From: Owenia fusiformis
Lineage: Eukaryota > Annelida > Polychaeta > Sabellida > Oweniidae
Length of the DNA stretch: 33,012 nt
Reading direction: 5' to 3'
Assembly: GCA_903813345.2 (NCBI GenBank)
Contig: CAIIXF020000004.1
Location: forward strand, 1,592,513-1,625,524
Under the pieces are notes generated by a model. It searched no databases. It saw only the letters and a list, made by a program, of their open reading frames with translations, and was not told the origin of the DNA. Positions 1-9,265 of this stretch are shown here, in pieces. The translations under genes were made by a program, and so were the position numbers. How positions within the stretch are numbered: position 1 is the first letter of the stretch; the number at the start of each line of letters is the position of its first letter.

Positions 1-58
1 AGATATAATATGGTTTACGGGTATATGTATTACATTTTTTATTATATCTCATATACTA

Positions 59-197
59 CAGTAAAACCTGTTTTAGTGCACACCACTTTAGATAGATTTC
101 ACATCGACTCCTGTATATAATCCCCTCTAGTTAGAAAATAACTATCGTGAACACTTTTTGTGGCTCAATAGGTGTTCACTATTTACAGGTTTTACAG
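59..197. mobile_element. 139-bp MITE with terminal inverted repeats and TA target duplication
   Basis: The ends are CAGTAAAACCTG (59-70) and CAGGTTTTACAG (186-197), near-perfect inverted repeats. Similarity continues inward for about 26 bp (left ...TTAGTGCACACC, right, reverse-complemented, ...ATAGTGAACACC). TA dinucleotides flank both sides (57-58 and 198-199). The size, inverted ends and TA duplication fit a non-autonomous Tc1/mariner-type MITE. It has no coding capacity. Confidence 0.8.
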
Positions 198-837
198 TAT
201 TTGAATATTGGAATATATGTAAATGTGTCTTTATTTGTGATCGATGTACAATGTACTTGATGTTTCAATACTGAATGCATACATTTTTGGCTTTTGCAAA
301 ATATATATTGTCACTAGTCCACAGTAGGGACAATAGGAATTAGCCACATCCAGAAATGGAGATAAAATTTGTTAATGTTCAGGATTGAAGTGAGTCAACA
401 GGTATATGCATAATTATAAAACTTTATAAATCGCTTGATAAAATGAATAGTCACATGGGTTGACCTTTAAATAGCATGTGTAAATAGTTATTTGCAATAG
501 AAATAAATAAATCAGTACATCAAACTTTCTTTATTAGTTTATTTGATCCAGACTTGAATACAGCATCAACTCCAAATACTTCAATGAAGTTCAAGGCCAG
601 CTATTATCAGAAATTATAACATTAATTAAAACCTCATCTACATCTGTAATCCCAAATACCTTTGAAAACGTAAACTTGAACACATAAGGACTCCAACTCC
701 TAATTGCAATAGCCAATTCATCTTTGAATTTCGAGAACAAATTTTATTCTATTTTGAGAGCCTTTATCGGCATGAATTCAAATTGACAGAAAGGTAAAAG
801 GTCGGGCAATTAATCCAATTCATGAATACCAAAGGAT
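198..837. other. AT-rich intergenic stretch, nothing recognised
   Basis: No open frame with recognisable protein features, no RNA gene and no clear repeat structure was seen here. Confidence 0.5.
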
Positions 838-1032
838 GCTACATCCCGGGTTTAGAGTGTTTTGCATTTCGTTCAGTTTATGGCGCCTCTACCGGCAAAA
901 GTTAAAATAGCACTGGTTTCGAGACTATTTAAGTACGGGTCAAGGGATGCAGGAGAAATGAGTCGGAGGATGATATATCCCCTGGGTTTTATACAGTATT
1001 TTATTGTTTTAAGTTTAAATCTGGGATGTAGC
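838..1032. mobile_element. Small inverted-repeat element (MITE-like), decayed
   Basis: GCTACATCCCGGG at 838-850 is mirrored by CTGGGATGTAGC at 1021-1032, and weaker similarity continues inward for about 25 bp. Part of the inside (about 845-940) recurs in diverged form at 1274-1345, so the sequence is repetitive. No target-site duplication is evident. The short open frame at 862-1065 runs through this element and has no recognisable protein features. Confidence 0.45.
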
Positions 1033-1042
1033 CGGCATTTGA

Positions 1043-1054
1043 CGGGGGGGGGGG
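1043..1054. repeat. Poly-G homopolymer tract
   Basis: A run of about a dozen G directly follows the small inverted-repeat element. Its exact length is uncertain in any assembly. Confidence 0.7.
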
Positions 1055-1273
1055 GTCGATTTTAAAAAAAATCCAAGGGATTCACTTTTGAAATGGCCCA
1101 AAAATGACCAAAACCATTTGAAAAAGTGCTCAGAATGGTGAAAACTGCATGGTTTTGGCAATGGTAGAGGGTCCTGGCTACGGGCCTGTTACATAAGTTT
1201 GTTAATGATAGATTCAAACTGATAGCATGGTCATACGGGGGTCCTATCCATAAATACTCTGATAGGACGCTGT

Positions 1274-1345
1274 CCCGGGGTTTTCGTGTCGTTTCGTTCA
1301 GTAAATAGCACTGGTTGCGAGACTATTTTAGTACGTGTTTCTAGC
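1274..1345. repeat. Diverged copy of the 845-940 sequence
   Basis: It shares CCCGGG, TTTCGTTCAGT, AAATAGCACTGGTT and CGAGACTATTTAAGTACG-like blocks, in the same order, with 845-940. It lacks about 20 bp in the middle. It is a dispersed repeat fragment, and no gene is seen. Confidence 0.55.
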
Positions 1346-1413
1346 ACGTGTTATAGAAACCCGGGTCCTGTCAGTGTTTGCCATCGACCCTTTCTCGTTT
1401 GCTTTGCGATGTA

Positions 1414-2419
1414 CCAGGTCGTCCAATAAGTTCACGGAAAGATGGTCTCATTTCAGAGGTTTCAAATGTTTTGTCAGGAAATTGTCAAATCACATCACAA
1501 TATCTGGTTATTGATTTTTAAAATATCAGCATCTGTGATGTGATTGGTCAAAAACAATGGTTACTATGATAAATTGACGTTTGGGTACACGGGACACTTT
1601 CACACTATTCAATAAAGAAAACAACAAAATAGTATGAGTAAATCACATTCATTTCCTCTTTCATCTGCTTTCATGTACACATGATATTACTTCTCATGTA
1701 CTATCCCATAAAGTGTCCAACGTGTTCTCCCTTGTGTTCAATGCAGTTGCTGGTGTTCAACATATTGTTGAAACTCTGTTCTGAAGTCATGAGGAACACG
1801 TGTTTGAAGGACCATTTGGACTTCTATTGAAGTTCTTGTACGTTGTATTGTTCCTTGTCGAAAATGTCGTAACTCATCCTTCATCCTGTTCGAAACAGCA
1901 AAATCAAGGATCACCACATCATAGTATCTTTACCATACACATCCCAAATATGATTCATCATTTTCTGTTTGGTCTGCTCTCCAAGGAAACCGGCAGAATC
2001 TAACATGCAGCTCTGATCTTTGAAAACTTGTTCTTTTGAATTTGAGCCATCTTGGAATCTCTCAGGTGCGACTTTGATTGATGATGTTATCAGAGCATTC
2101 ACGTGTTATGTAAAAGTTACTAAAGATGCGATTGAGTTGTCATTTAGTTGTTCTACATTAACCATTTGAAATTTTAATGAGAACAAATAAAATACATGAG
2201 TCAATTAAGGCTTCATTTGCACTCATTGGAAATTGAGTGACGTAAAGTGCCCCGCCTGGCTAAAAGTTAGGTTACCATATAGTAACCGTCAATTTTGACC
2301 AATCAAATAAGAGATGCTGATATTTTACAAATAAATAACCAGATTTTTTATGGATGCTACGTGAAAATTAAAACCCTTTGAAATGAGAGTATTTTCCGCG
2401 AACTTATTGAACGACTTGC
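1414..2419 (-). mobile_element. Mariner-like DNA transposon, decayed, with long terminal inverted repeats
   Basis: The left end CCAGGTCGTCCAATAAGTTC (1414-1433) and the right end, read on the minus strand as GCAAGTCGTTCAATAAGTTC (2419-2400), are inverted repeats. Similarity extends about 170-190 bp inward and includes shared AAAATATCAGCATCT and TTGGTCAAAA blocks. TA flanks both ends (1412-1413 and 2420-2421). A minus-strand frame at 1911-2102 contains DVYGKDTM after EQTKQKMM, which resembles the N-terminal helix-turn-helix region of mariner transposases; I judge this by eye only. No catalytic D,D triad or intact frame is seen, so the copy is inactive. The long inverted repeats are unusual for mariner, whose ends are usually about 30 bp. 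Confidence 0.75.
1911..2102 (-). pseudogene. Possible remnant of a mariner-type transposase N-terminus
   Basis: This 63-residue minus-strand frame lies inside the inverted-repeat element. The stretch MMNHIWDVYGKDTM is similar in pattern to the helix-turn-helix segment of mariner transposases (…LxxVYGDxxMS…). The downstream frame is broken by stops and frameshifts, and no DD34D catalytic residues can be found. The identification rests on a short motif and the surrounding TA-flanked element, so it is tentative. Confidence 0.3.
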
Positions 2420-2421
2420 TA

Positions 2422-3067
2422 TGTGCATTATCGCCAAATGAAAAAATTGACGTTTTTGACAAGAGTAATGGTTATATCACTGCTTATTCTTGGTCAATGT
2501 CATGGATTAAAAACGCTTGTGTAAGTTGAACAGCTGTTACGTTCCCAGACTTGTTTAAAATATCACATTGGCTATATTCATTTCTCTGTTCCACATTAAA
2601 ATGTTAATAATGTCTTTCATATTCTTTCATGGGTTTAGAGATTTGAATTTGTACTACACACGTAGTACCTTTATTTCTGAAGGATCACATTATTTGCCGC
2701 TCTAGTTTGTGTTTAAAACAAGTTTGTTATAATGGTTTTTGGTTGAGCGGGTAAGACAGACGCTTGGAACCTGCTCCTTGGACGTATTTGTCACGGAATC
2801 CGTTATGTCCGATTTTGATAAATGTGGATACCAGATCACAATAACACCTAAATGAATCATTGTCAGTTTGTAAAACCGAAACTTTGATTAAATCCGTTTA
2901 TGTGATTGATTCATTCACAAAGAAACAAAATGACGAAAATGTTGGTGCATTTATCGATTATCTGATTTGTGTTCAAAGCACCGTTGAATAAGTTCTTACG
3001 GCATGCGTAAACACGAACGTCACATTTTTAGCTGATAGCTATTTATATTGCAATTGAAGAATAGAAA
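2422..3067. other. Intergenic stretch, nothing firmly recognised
   Basis: It contains a weak tRNA-like block near 2737-2790 (see the rejected items). No protein-coding evidence was seen. Confidence 0.4.
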
Positions 3068-3151
3068 ATGTCATTCCGCATTTCTGAGGCTTTGAAAGAC
3101 GCATCGTTGAATTGGTATCAGGCATACAAACGCAAGGATAGACAGAAAAAG
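3068..3151 (+). CDS. Possible isolated first exon of unknown protein
   Basis: An ATG at 3068 opens a 28-codon frame rich in charged residues (MSFRISEALKDASLNW..., then YQAYKRKDRQKK). It ends at a possible donor AAG|GTTAGC. A TATTTATA-like sequence lies about 30 bp upstream. Continuing past the donor gives a stop within a few codons. No downstream exon could be linked, and the family is not recognised. It may be chance. Confidence 0.15.
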
Positions 3152-3419
3152 GTTAGCAATTTTTGATTTGGCATTTTTTAATAATTTTTCAATTTTGTAA
3201 TTTTTCAATTTTTCTATTGATAAGAATTTTCAAAGACTTGCTCTTTATTATTCATGGATCATGTTGAAAATATAAATTTGAAATCTAAGGCTAGCCTCGA
3301 GCATATAATTATTAGATGGTTTAGCGGACAATTCTTTAATGAAATTGATTGGTTAAACGATTTTGCCATAGACTTGTTTAGAAGAATTAAATCAATTAAC
3401 TATATTTGAAAGTAATATT

Positions 3420-3670
3420 TCCAAAGAACAAAGATCCATATGCAGTATGGCAATTGATTTTAGACGGTCATATTTCACCATGAATATACTTTCTGGGCAT
3501 AGATACAGTGTTTTTATTAAAAAAATATGTTTTCTTTCAAGTAAAGTCCCCATGATGGTAGAAATATCGAACAATTCGAAAAATTATAAATAGGGACCCC
3601 ACGTCAACATTTTTTTCAAAATGTTGAACGAAGATCATGCTGAAAACAATGGATACTCATCCCACTGACT
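3420..3670 (+). repeat. Dispersed repeat, reference copy of the family seen at 30.1-32.3 kb
   Basis: It contains TTTCACCATGAATATACTTT, TATGTTTTCTTTCAAGTAAA, GTCCCCATGAT, ATAGGGACCCCACGTCAACA and CATGCTGAAAACAATGG blocks. The same blocks recur at about 30105-30250 in this orientation, and at about 30410-30637 plus 32126-32260 in reverse. No coding potential or clean ends were found, so it is annotated only as a dispersed repeat. Confidence 0.7.
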
Positions 3671-4150
3671 CTCATGTTAAAAAAATTGAAATCTGAACAC
3701 CTCTTTATTCGAGCAGTGAACATTCATATTTTGAATTTTAACCTGTTTAACTTGAACTCTTTTCACCAAATAGCACATATTTCTTACAAAATTGCTCAAA
3801 TATTGTCTGTAAAGCACTGAATTATTATGATATAAAAACCTTTTAATTGGATTTTGGGATGTCATTAAACTTTTCATGTGGTCAATAGAAATATTATTAA
3901 TATTTTCATTGAGAATGCATTCATATTTTTTTCAAAATCCAGAATATCGCAGATGCAGCAAAAACCTCAAAATCCGAACAACTCCTAATTAGAACGCTTT
4001 TAGCTGGTCCAAATACCATTCAGATTAGAGAGATGTTACTGTAGTTCATGACTTTTTACTCCATCTATAGTATAAGCAGCAGACAAACTGCAACAGGAAT
4101 ATATTCTACAGCTGGACTCTAAGCTATGAAATCATAGGTGATACTGTATT

Positions 4151-5141
4151 ATGCTAATAATTATTATTATTATTATTAATGATTTTATTTCACTTATTGA
4201 AAACAATATAAACAATTACATATAAAAGCATACCAATCGCCATGTGGCATTACAGGTTGCTTTAAGTAAATTAAACATAGTTTTCATGTGGCTTTATATA
4301 TCACAAAACAGAAAGTAAGTAAAATATTGTAAATAAAATAGATAAACAATATAAGTTTTTATTTTATTTTATTTGGGTCCAGGAGGTTGAGAGATGCTAT
4401 ATGAGTCAAAGTTTTAACTTTAAATTCTAGTTGGATGTATATAACACGTTCCAACAAAGTCAGTTACTATGTCAATGAGGGTATTTTGAGAATCTCGACA
4501 GAGGGTGTTTTCAAAAATAAGATATTCTAATTGGTCATTTTGATTTGTACATGTATTTGTATCATAAAGTAGGTTATTTTGTCTCAGTGCAGCCATCATA
4601 TCAATTCTTTCATTTATATGGCGTGGGCAAGATAGGAGAAAGTGTTTTGTACTTTCAGGGGATCCACAAGGACATTTGTTATCATTAACTCCTGTAAAAT
4701 TGTGAGAGAAAAAATGATCTTTTAACATGAAATCAACCCTTAGTCTATTGATGATTTTCTCCTTATTCCTTGAAAGTTTGAGCTTGGTTGTTGGGATAAA
4801 ATTCATATTAGGAAGTATTAATGAACGAACAGCATTTTTGAAACTAGAAATGGTTGGTAAATCTCTTACAGGTTGGCTTAGGTTGTTCCATTTCTTTATA
4901 AGGTTTAGGACTGGTGCATTGAGAAATCTAGTTGTAACTTGAGTGGGTAATTTAAATGGTAAAGAGTGTCTTGTTGTCCTAGTGGCGGGGTTTTTATATA
5001 TATCAAAAATATCAGAAATGTATTTAGCTACCATTTTTCTATTTATTTTGAACATTATTCGAAGATTTTTTTCTTTTCTTCTTTCACTCAGGGTCTTCCA
5101 GTTTAGGCACTGGAAAACTTTGGATGTAATATGCTAATAAT
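4151..5141 (-). mobile_element. 5'-truncated LINE (non-LTR retrotransposon) with target-site duplication
   Basis: The insertion is bounded by an 11-bp direct repeat ATGCTAATAAT at 4151-4161 and 5131-5141. The element runs on the minus strand: truncated coding sequence (5130 to 4420), a 3' untranslated region of about 250 bp, then a (TAA)n tail seen on the plus strand as TTATTATTATT at about 4161-4180. The coding frame is open right up to the 5' junction, as expected from incomplete reverse transcription. The endonuclease and reverse transcriptase cores are missing. Confidence 0.9.
4420..5129 (-). pseudogene. C-terminal part of LINE ORF2 (zinc-knuckle-like tail), truncated
   Basis: This is an uninterrupted minus-strand frame of about 236 codons. 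The first ATG is at 5055, but coding similarity continues upstream to the insertion junction (VFQCLNWKTLSERRKEKNLR), so the ATG is not a real start. Features typical of the C-terminal tail of non-LTR polyproteins are WNNLSQPVRDLPTISSFKNAV in the middle and a CPCG...H...C cluster (CPCGSPESTKHFLLSCPRH) near the end. No reverse transcriptase catalytic motif remains. The lack of stops suggests a recent insertion. The clade is not assigned, though the tail looks L2/CR1/Jockey-like. Confidence 0.85.
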
Positions 5142-5149
5142 CTTCGATT

Positions 5150-5358
5150 ATCAGGGCTGATCCAAGGCTGTACCTAAATTATGTGAATTTGAGACCTGAT
5201 ATCTTACAGTTTTTTCAAAGTTTGCACCTTGAACTTCCTTAAAACTCATCTAAGGTCTCTTTTACATCTTAGCTTAACCTTCTAAAAGTATGTATTTCAT
5301 CACTGAGGTATAGATGTAAAAACCACAAGGGTCATCTTTGGCTATACCTGAAATTCGT
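5150..5358 (+). repeat. Detached unit of the ~170-bp satellite
   Basis: It carries the same ordered blocks as the array at 6837-7545: GGTATAGATGTAAAAACCA, AAGGGTCA, TGGCTATACCTGAAATTCGTA, plus CTTCCTTAAAACTCATCTAA. It is separated from the array by an inverted-repeat element (5359-6836). Confidence 0.7.
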
Positions 5359-6836
5359 AAAGAATGGGTATCGATATGGCGAACTTTTTGAACACACGTT
5401 TCTCTAAAACCAGTCATAAAAAATTTCTGAAAATCTTACAAATTGTCAATTTAATGGCCATCTTTTGAATGGTAACAATATAATTTTAAATAAATATACA
5501 TACTTTCATCTATATTGTTTTAAAAAGCACATCAAACACTTGTTTTGTTCTTGGTATCATGTTTCCAGAGTGAAATGAAACATCTTTCCGAACCTCACTG
5601 GAACAAAACGACATAAACACAACATGTTTAGGTCTCTCAATATTGTAATTGTAAAAAGGAAATTTTGGGTGATTTTAAAAAAGTATCTTGTTAATGAAAT
5701 AAAATGTTTTTCTTGATTTTTATCTATTTTGGGGGGATTTTGTTTTAATTTTTTGAATACTTTTTTAAAATCAACCAAAATTTCCTTTGTATAACTTTAA
5801 ATTTTTTAACTTTAATTTTTTAACTTTAAATTCCTTTGTTTAACTTTTTATTGAGAGGTCTAGAAACATGTTGTATATGTTATTTTATCCCAATAAGGTT
5901 CAGAAAGACATTTTATTTCATTCTCAAGAATTAGTAGAAAGGAGCAAAAACAATTGCACTAAAAAAAACAAAAAAAGTTAACAAAAACAGTTATATAAAA
6001 TATTTCAAAATAATTTTCGCATTAAATTGTTGTCAACATTACATAAAATACAGAATGTTTTCAATGATTACTTTAAAGATTCTCGCAATCTTTATCCAAT
6101 CAGCGTTTGCGAGTGTGTCGGCTCACGTATAAAAGGCGAATCCAACTCAAATCCATGCAGGGGTGTATGAGGTACTCGAATAGGAAAGAGCTCGTGAAAT
6201 CTGAATTTATATGCACATGGTCAATGTTTACACATGTTTGGAGTTATTGAAGAAAATATGATATGGGTGTGGTTCCGAATTTGAAGTCATTGCTGGAAAA
6301 TATGATTTTAATACGTGAAATTATATCTATAAATATAGCACTAAAAATAACAGTACACATGAAGTACATGTATGATTGTGTTCAGAAATGTTAGAAACCC
6401 TTACGGAAAATTCTGTCTGCATTTTGTCACCATTGCTCTTTCTTCCAGCATTCTAGTGCTGTTTGAATGAATATATTAATTAATGTATTTCTAACTAAAT
6501 CATATCACATTTTTTTTTATAAACCACAAACATTTAGATCATAAAAAAAGTATTCAATACTTGAGTGAGCACGATATTCAAGGGTTACTTAGTTGACACA
6601 GTAAATGACCAGATATTGTGTTAGTTCATGCACACAGCGTACACCCCTCACTTTCATAGTGAAGTGACTAATTGGTTTATGTTTACGTTTTAATGTGTTT
6701 TGGGTTCCTTGTTACAACAAGGGGGGCCAGTAAAGTAGACTAACATGTTTGCATGGCAAATTTTGATCGAATATGTGAGACACTTTAAGAGAAAAACATT
6801 GTTGAATTCAGTTCTCCATATCGATACCTATCCTTT
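5359..6836. mobile_element. 1.48-kb inverted-repeat element inserted in a satellite array
   Basis: The left end AAAGAATGGGTATCGATATGG (from 5359) is matched by the right end, read in reverse, AAAGGATAGGTATCGATATGG (ending 6836). Looser similarity continues for about 50 bp (GAACTTTTTGAA versus GAACTGAATTCAA). The satellite reads GAAATTCGTA to its left and TTTGAAACATTATATTTACA to its right, which join as in the intact unit at 7170-7195. The interior is AT-rich with no recognisable transposase, so it appears non-autonomous. The target duplication, if any, is only a few bases and cannot be fixed by eye. Confidence 0.65.
6096..6136 (+). promoter_or_regulatory. CCAAT plus TATA box pair, possible promoter inside the element
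   Basis: CCAATCA lies at 6096-6102 and TATAAAAGG at 6128-6136. The 25-bp gap and the locally higher GC content are promoter-like. No open frame of note lies downstream, so it could drive element transcription or be chance. Confidence 0.35.
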
Positions 6837-7545
6837 GAAACATTATATTTACAATTCTTCAAATGTTGGACTTATTTAAACCTTAAACATCGATATTTTG
6901 AAAATTCATTTTAGGTATGTTAAATCTTAGTCCTACACTCTAAAACTATATATTTAGGTATAGAGGTATGGATGTAAAAACCATGAGGGTCAGCCATGGC
7001 TCTACCTAATATTTACAATTCTTCAAATTTTGGACTTGTTTAAAACCTTAAAATTCCTTAAAATTCATTTTGGGTGTGTTAAATCTTAGTCCTACACTCT
7101 AAGACTGTATATTTAATCATATGGGGTATGGATGTAAAAACCATAAGGGTCAGCCATGGCTCTACCTGAAATTCGTAGATTTGAAACCTTACATTTACAC
7201 TTTCTCAAATGTTGAACTTGTTAAAACCTTAAGCTTCCTTTAAACTCATCTAAATTATGTTTACATATTAGTTCCACACAACAAAACCAAAAATATCATC
7301 ATAGGGGGATGGATCTAGAAACTATAGGGGTCAGCCATGGCTATACCTGGAATTTGTAGATTTTAAACCTTATATTTACAATTTTTCAAATTTTTGACTT
7401 GTTTAAAAACTTTAACTTCCTTAAAACCCATCTAAAGTAGGTTTTACATCTTAATTCCACACTATACTAAAAAAATCCATAAATATCATCATAGAGGGAT
7501 AGATCTAGAAACTATAGGGGTCGGCTATAGTCATACACAAAATCC
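6837..7545 (+). repeat. Tandem satellite array, about four units of 160-190 bp
   Basis: The landmark CAGCCATGGC occurs at 6991, 7151 and 7332, and in decayed form near 7522, giving spacings of 160, 181 and about 190 bp. Each unit also has TACAATTYTTCAAATDTTGGA-like, CTTAGTCCTACACT-like and GATGGATSTARAAACC-like blocks. The units are diverged, so the array is not young. No coding frame follows the periodicity. Confidence 0.85.
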
Positions 7546-7860
7546 AGCGGTCAAAAGTCACATTTTTCAAAAGAATCGACAATTTTTCTCTGCTCCTGCC
7601 TCTTCAATGGCTTTGCATCTTTCAAGGTTACTAACCCTGCTATTGGGCACTTCATGTTACAGTGTCTAATTGAAAAATTAGGATCAAAATAGTAAGAAAA
7701 TGGGTCACGAATTTCCCCCTGGGGTACACACTTTATACTAATATTCAAATTCTTTTGAAGTAATCGGTATCAATTATACTGCAAATGATTCATACATATG
7801 CTATATATGTATCTCACTTACAACCATCAAATATCCAAGGTTATTTAGTGTGAACATTTT
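7546..7860. other. Intergenic stretch, nothing recognised
   Basis: This is AT-rich sequence downstream of the satellite. The minus-strand frame at 7551-7748 has no recognisable protein features. Confidence 0.4.
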
Positions 7861-7868
7861 TCCCCCCA

Positions 7869-7903
7869 GGGTGGGGTGTTTTGGGGGGTGGGGCTCACCC
7901 CCC
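7869..7903 (+). other. G-quadruplex-capable run with adjacent C-run hairpin
   Basis: Four G runs (7869-7871, 7873-7876, 7883-7888, 7890-7893) are separated by loops of 1, 6 and 1 bases, which satisfies the usual quadruplex pattern. A run of six C (7898-7903) follows and could instead pair with the G runs. C runs also precede it (7862-7867). Confidence 0.6.
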
Positions 7904-9204
7904 AAAAAGACATTCCTATTATCTGCGAAGCTATCACCTCGGTGGCAGTTTCATCCAAGACTCCCCCCTAACTGAAAATGCAGCCAAACCAACAATACAC
8001 CATTTATTGAGAATTTTCCTGACCGCGCCTAGAGTATATGTTATAGCTAAAGAACACCGTTATCCTGCGATTGAAATAACCACATTTATATAAGATAAAT
8101 TGATTTTTTCAAGAGTACTTTTTGAAGTTTTTTGGGGTTTCCGTTATCAGTTTAGCTCGAGCAACAGATATAAAACACTTTTGGGCGTAAAAACCAATGT
8201 GATTGGGGATAGGTGGGCAAAGTTGTGGTAGTTGGAACTTGATGCCGATAAAATATAAATTCATAAAACATTGATTGTTATATTCTTTCTTATGCTTTAG
8301 AAAATACAGAAAGATAATTATTGCTCTGTTTGATTGATAATAATTTAGCATATTAAATTTTCTTACCAATATGCTTTATTTCATGAAAATCGAGCCACTA
8401 TTGACCGTATTATGAATTTTTAAATTGTAAATGTAAACTTTAAAAAGCTGTTCCACTTCTGAGATGTTACGCGAAGAAGTGTACCTCTTGGCAGGTTCTA
8501 CTGTACAGATCAATAAAGGGTAATTGTATTAAAACCTAAAGACAGAAAAACAATACGAAATGTACGCACACACAGTGACCATTTTATTTAATGAATCAGG
8601 GAACGGTGTTGTTTATTTTCCCCAAATAAATGTTCTATTTGGTTTTGGACATAAATTCTGCGAGAAACTCCTTTTTTATTCTGATCATCAAAATCAATAT
8701 TTCTGGGTGGCTGGTCTGCAAAAACTCACACTATAGGCTGATCTATTTATTTCTGTTCTCAAATATTTATTCCATGTTATTAAGAGAAAGTGTGATTTTT
8801 ATCATGGTCAAATGGAAGTCCAAGACCCAACCTAAGTATAAAAAGTGTAAAATGTTATTTTGTTTTTGATATTTCAAAGCTTTTTAAATTAAATAACACA
8901 TATTATATCGCCGTTTATGTCTTTACCTCGTAAAATCCATCACATATACGAAAAATGGTCAAACTGATATATATATATATATTTCAAAGCATATGGGTGA
9001 TCTGGTGCCTACAAGGCCTAATTGAATCACCAGTAGCCTGTAATACAAGTAGAAACACAAATAGATCATTTGAAAATAACGATTACAATGTATTGTATTT
9101 TTCGGATCTTGTCGAGTCATTACTCACGCACTTGTAATAATAGGCGATCAATGTACATACAGTGTTATAATTGCAGAATTCAAAGCTCCAGATTGAAAAC
9201 CGAG
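7904..9204. other. Region upstream of the hydrolase gene; only an AT microsatellite noted
   Basis: An (AT)n tract lies near 8967-8983, roughly 220 bp before the proposed start codon. No exon, RNA gene or mobile element was recognised. A promoter is expected near the right end, but no convincing TATA box or initiator can be singled out. Confidence 0.4.
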
Positions 9205-9265
9205 ATGCGTTTTGGGTATCTGACCTTGGCATTGGTTCTCGGACTTCTTAATGGAGGGGTATCGG
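9205..9265 (+). CDS. GH30 gene exon 1: signal peptide (inferred)
   Basis: An ATG at 9205 starts MRFGYLTLALVLGLLNGGVS, a typical signal peptide with one basic residue, a leucine-rich core and small residues at the end. Reading on in the same frame stops at 9357 without recognisable sequence. Possible donors are GG|GTATCG (after 9258, phase 0) and CGG|GTTTGT (after 9265, phase 1). The second is chosen because its phase matches the good acceptor at 9473. The layout resembles the signal exon of the EGF gene at 19055. Confidence 0.5.

Noticed and set aside
2733-2800. tRNA-like block (GGTTGAGCGGGTAAG... with GGAACCTGCTCC)
   Set aside because: It resembles a tRNA A box but has no matching B box, anticodon arm or acceptor stem; at most it is a decayed tRNA-derived SINE.
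4727-5137. Two plus-strand frames (71 and 64 codons)
   Set aside because: They are antisense shadows of the LINE coding tail.
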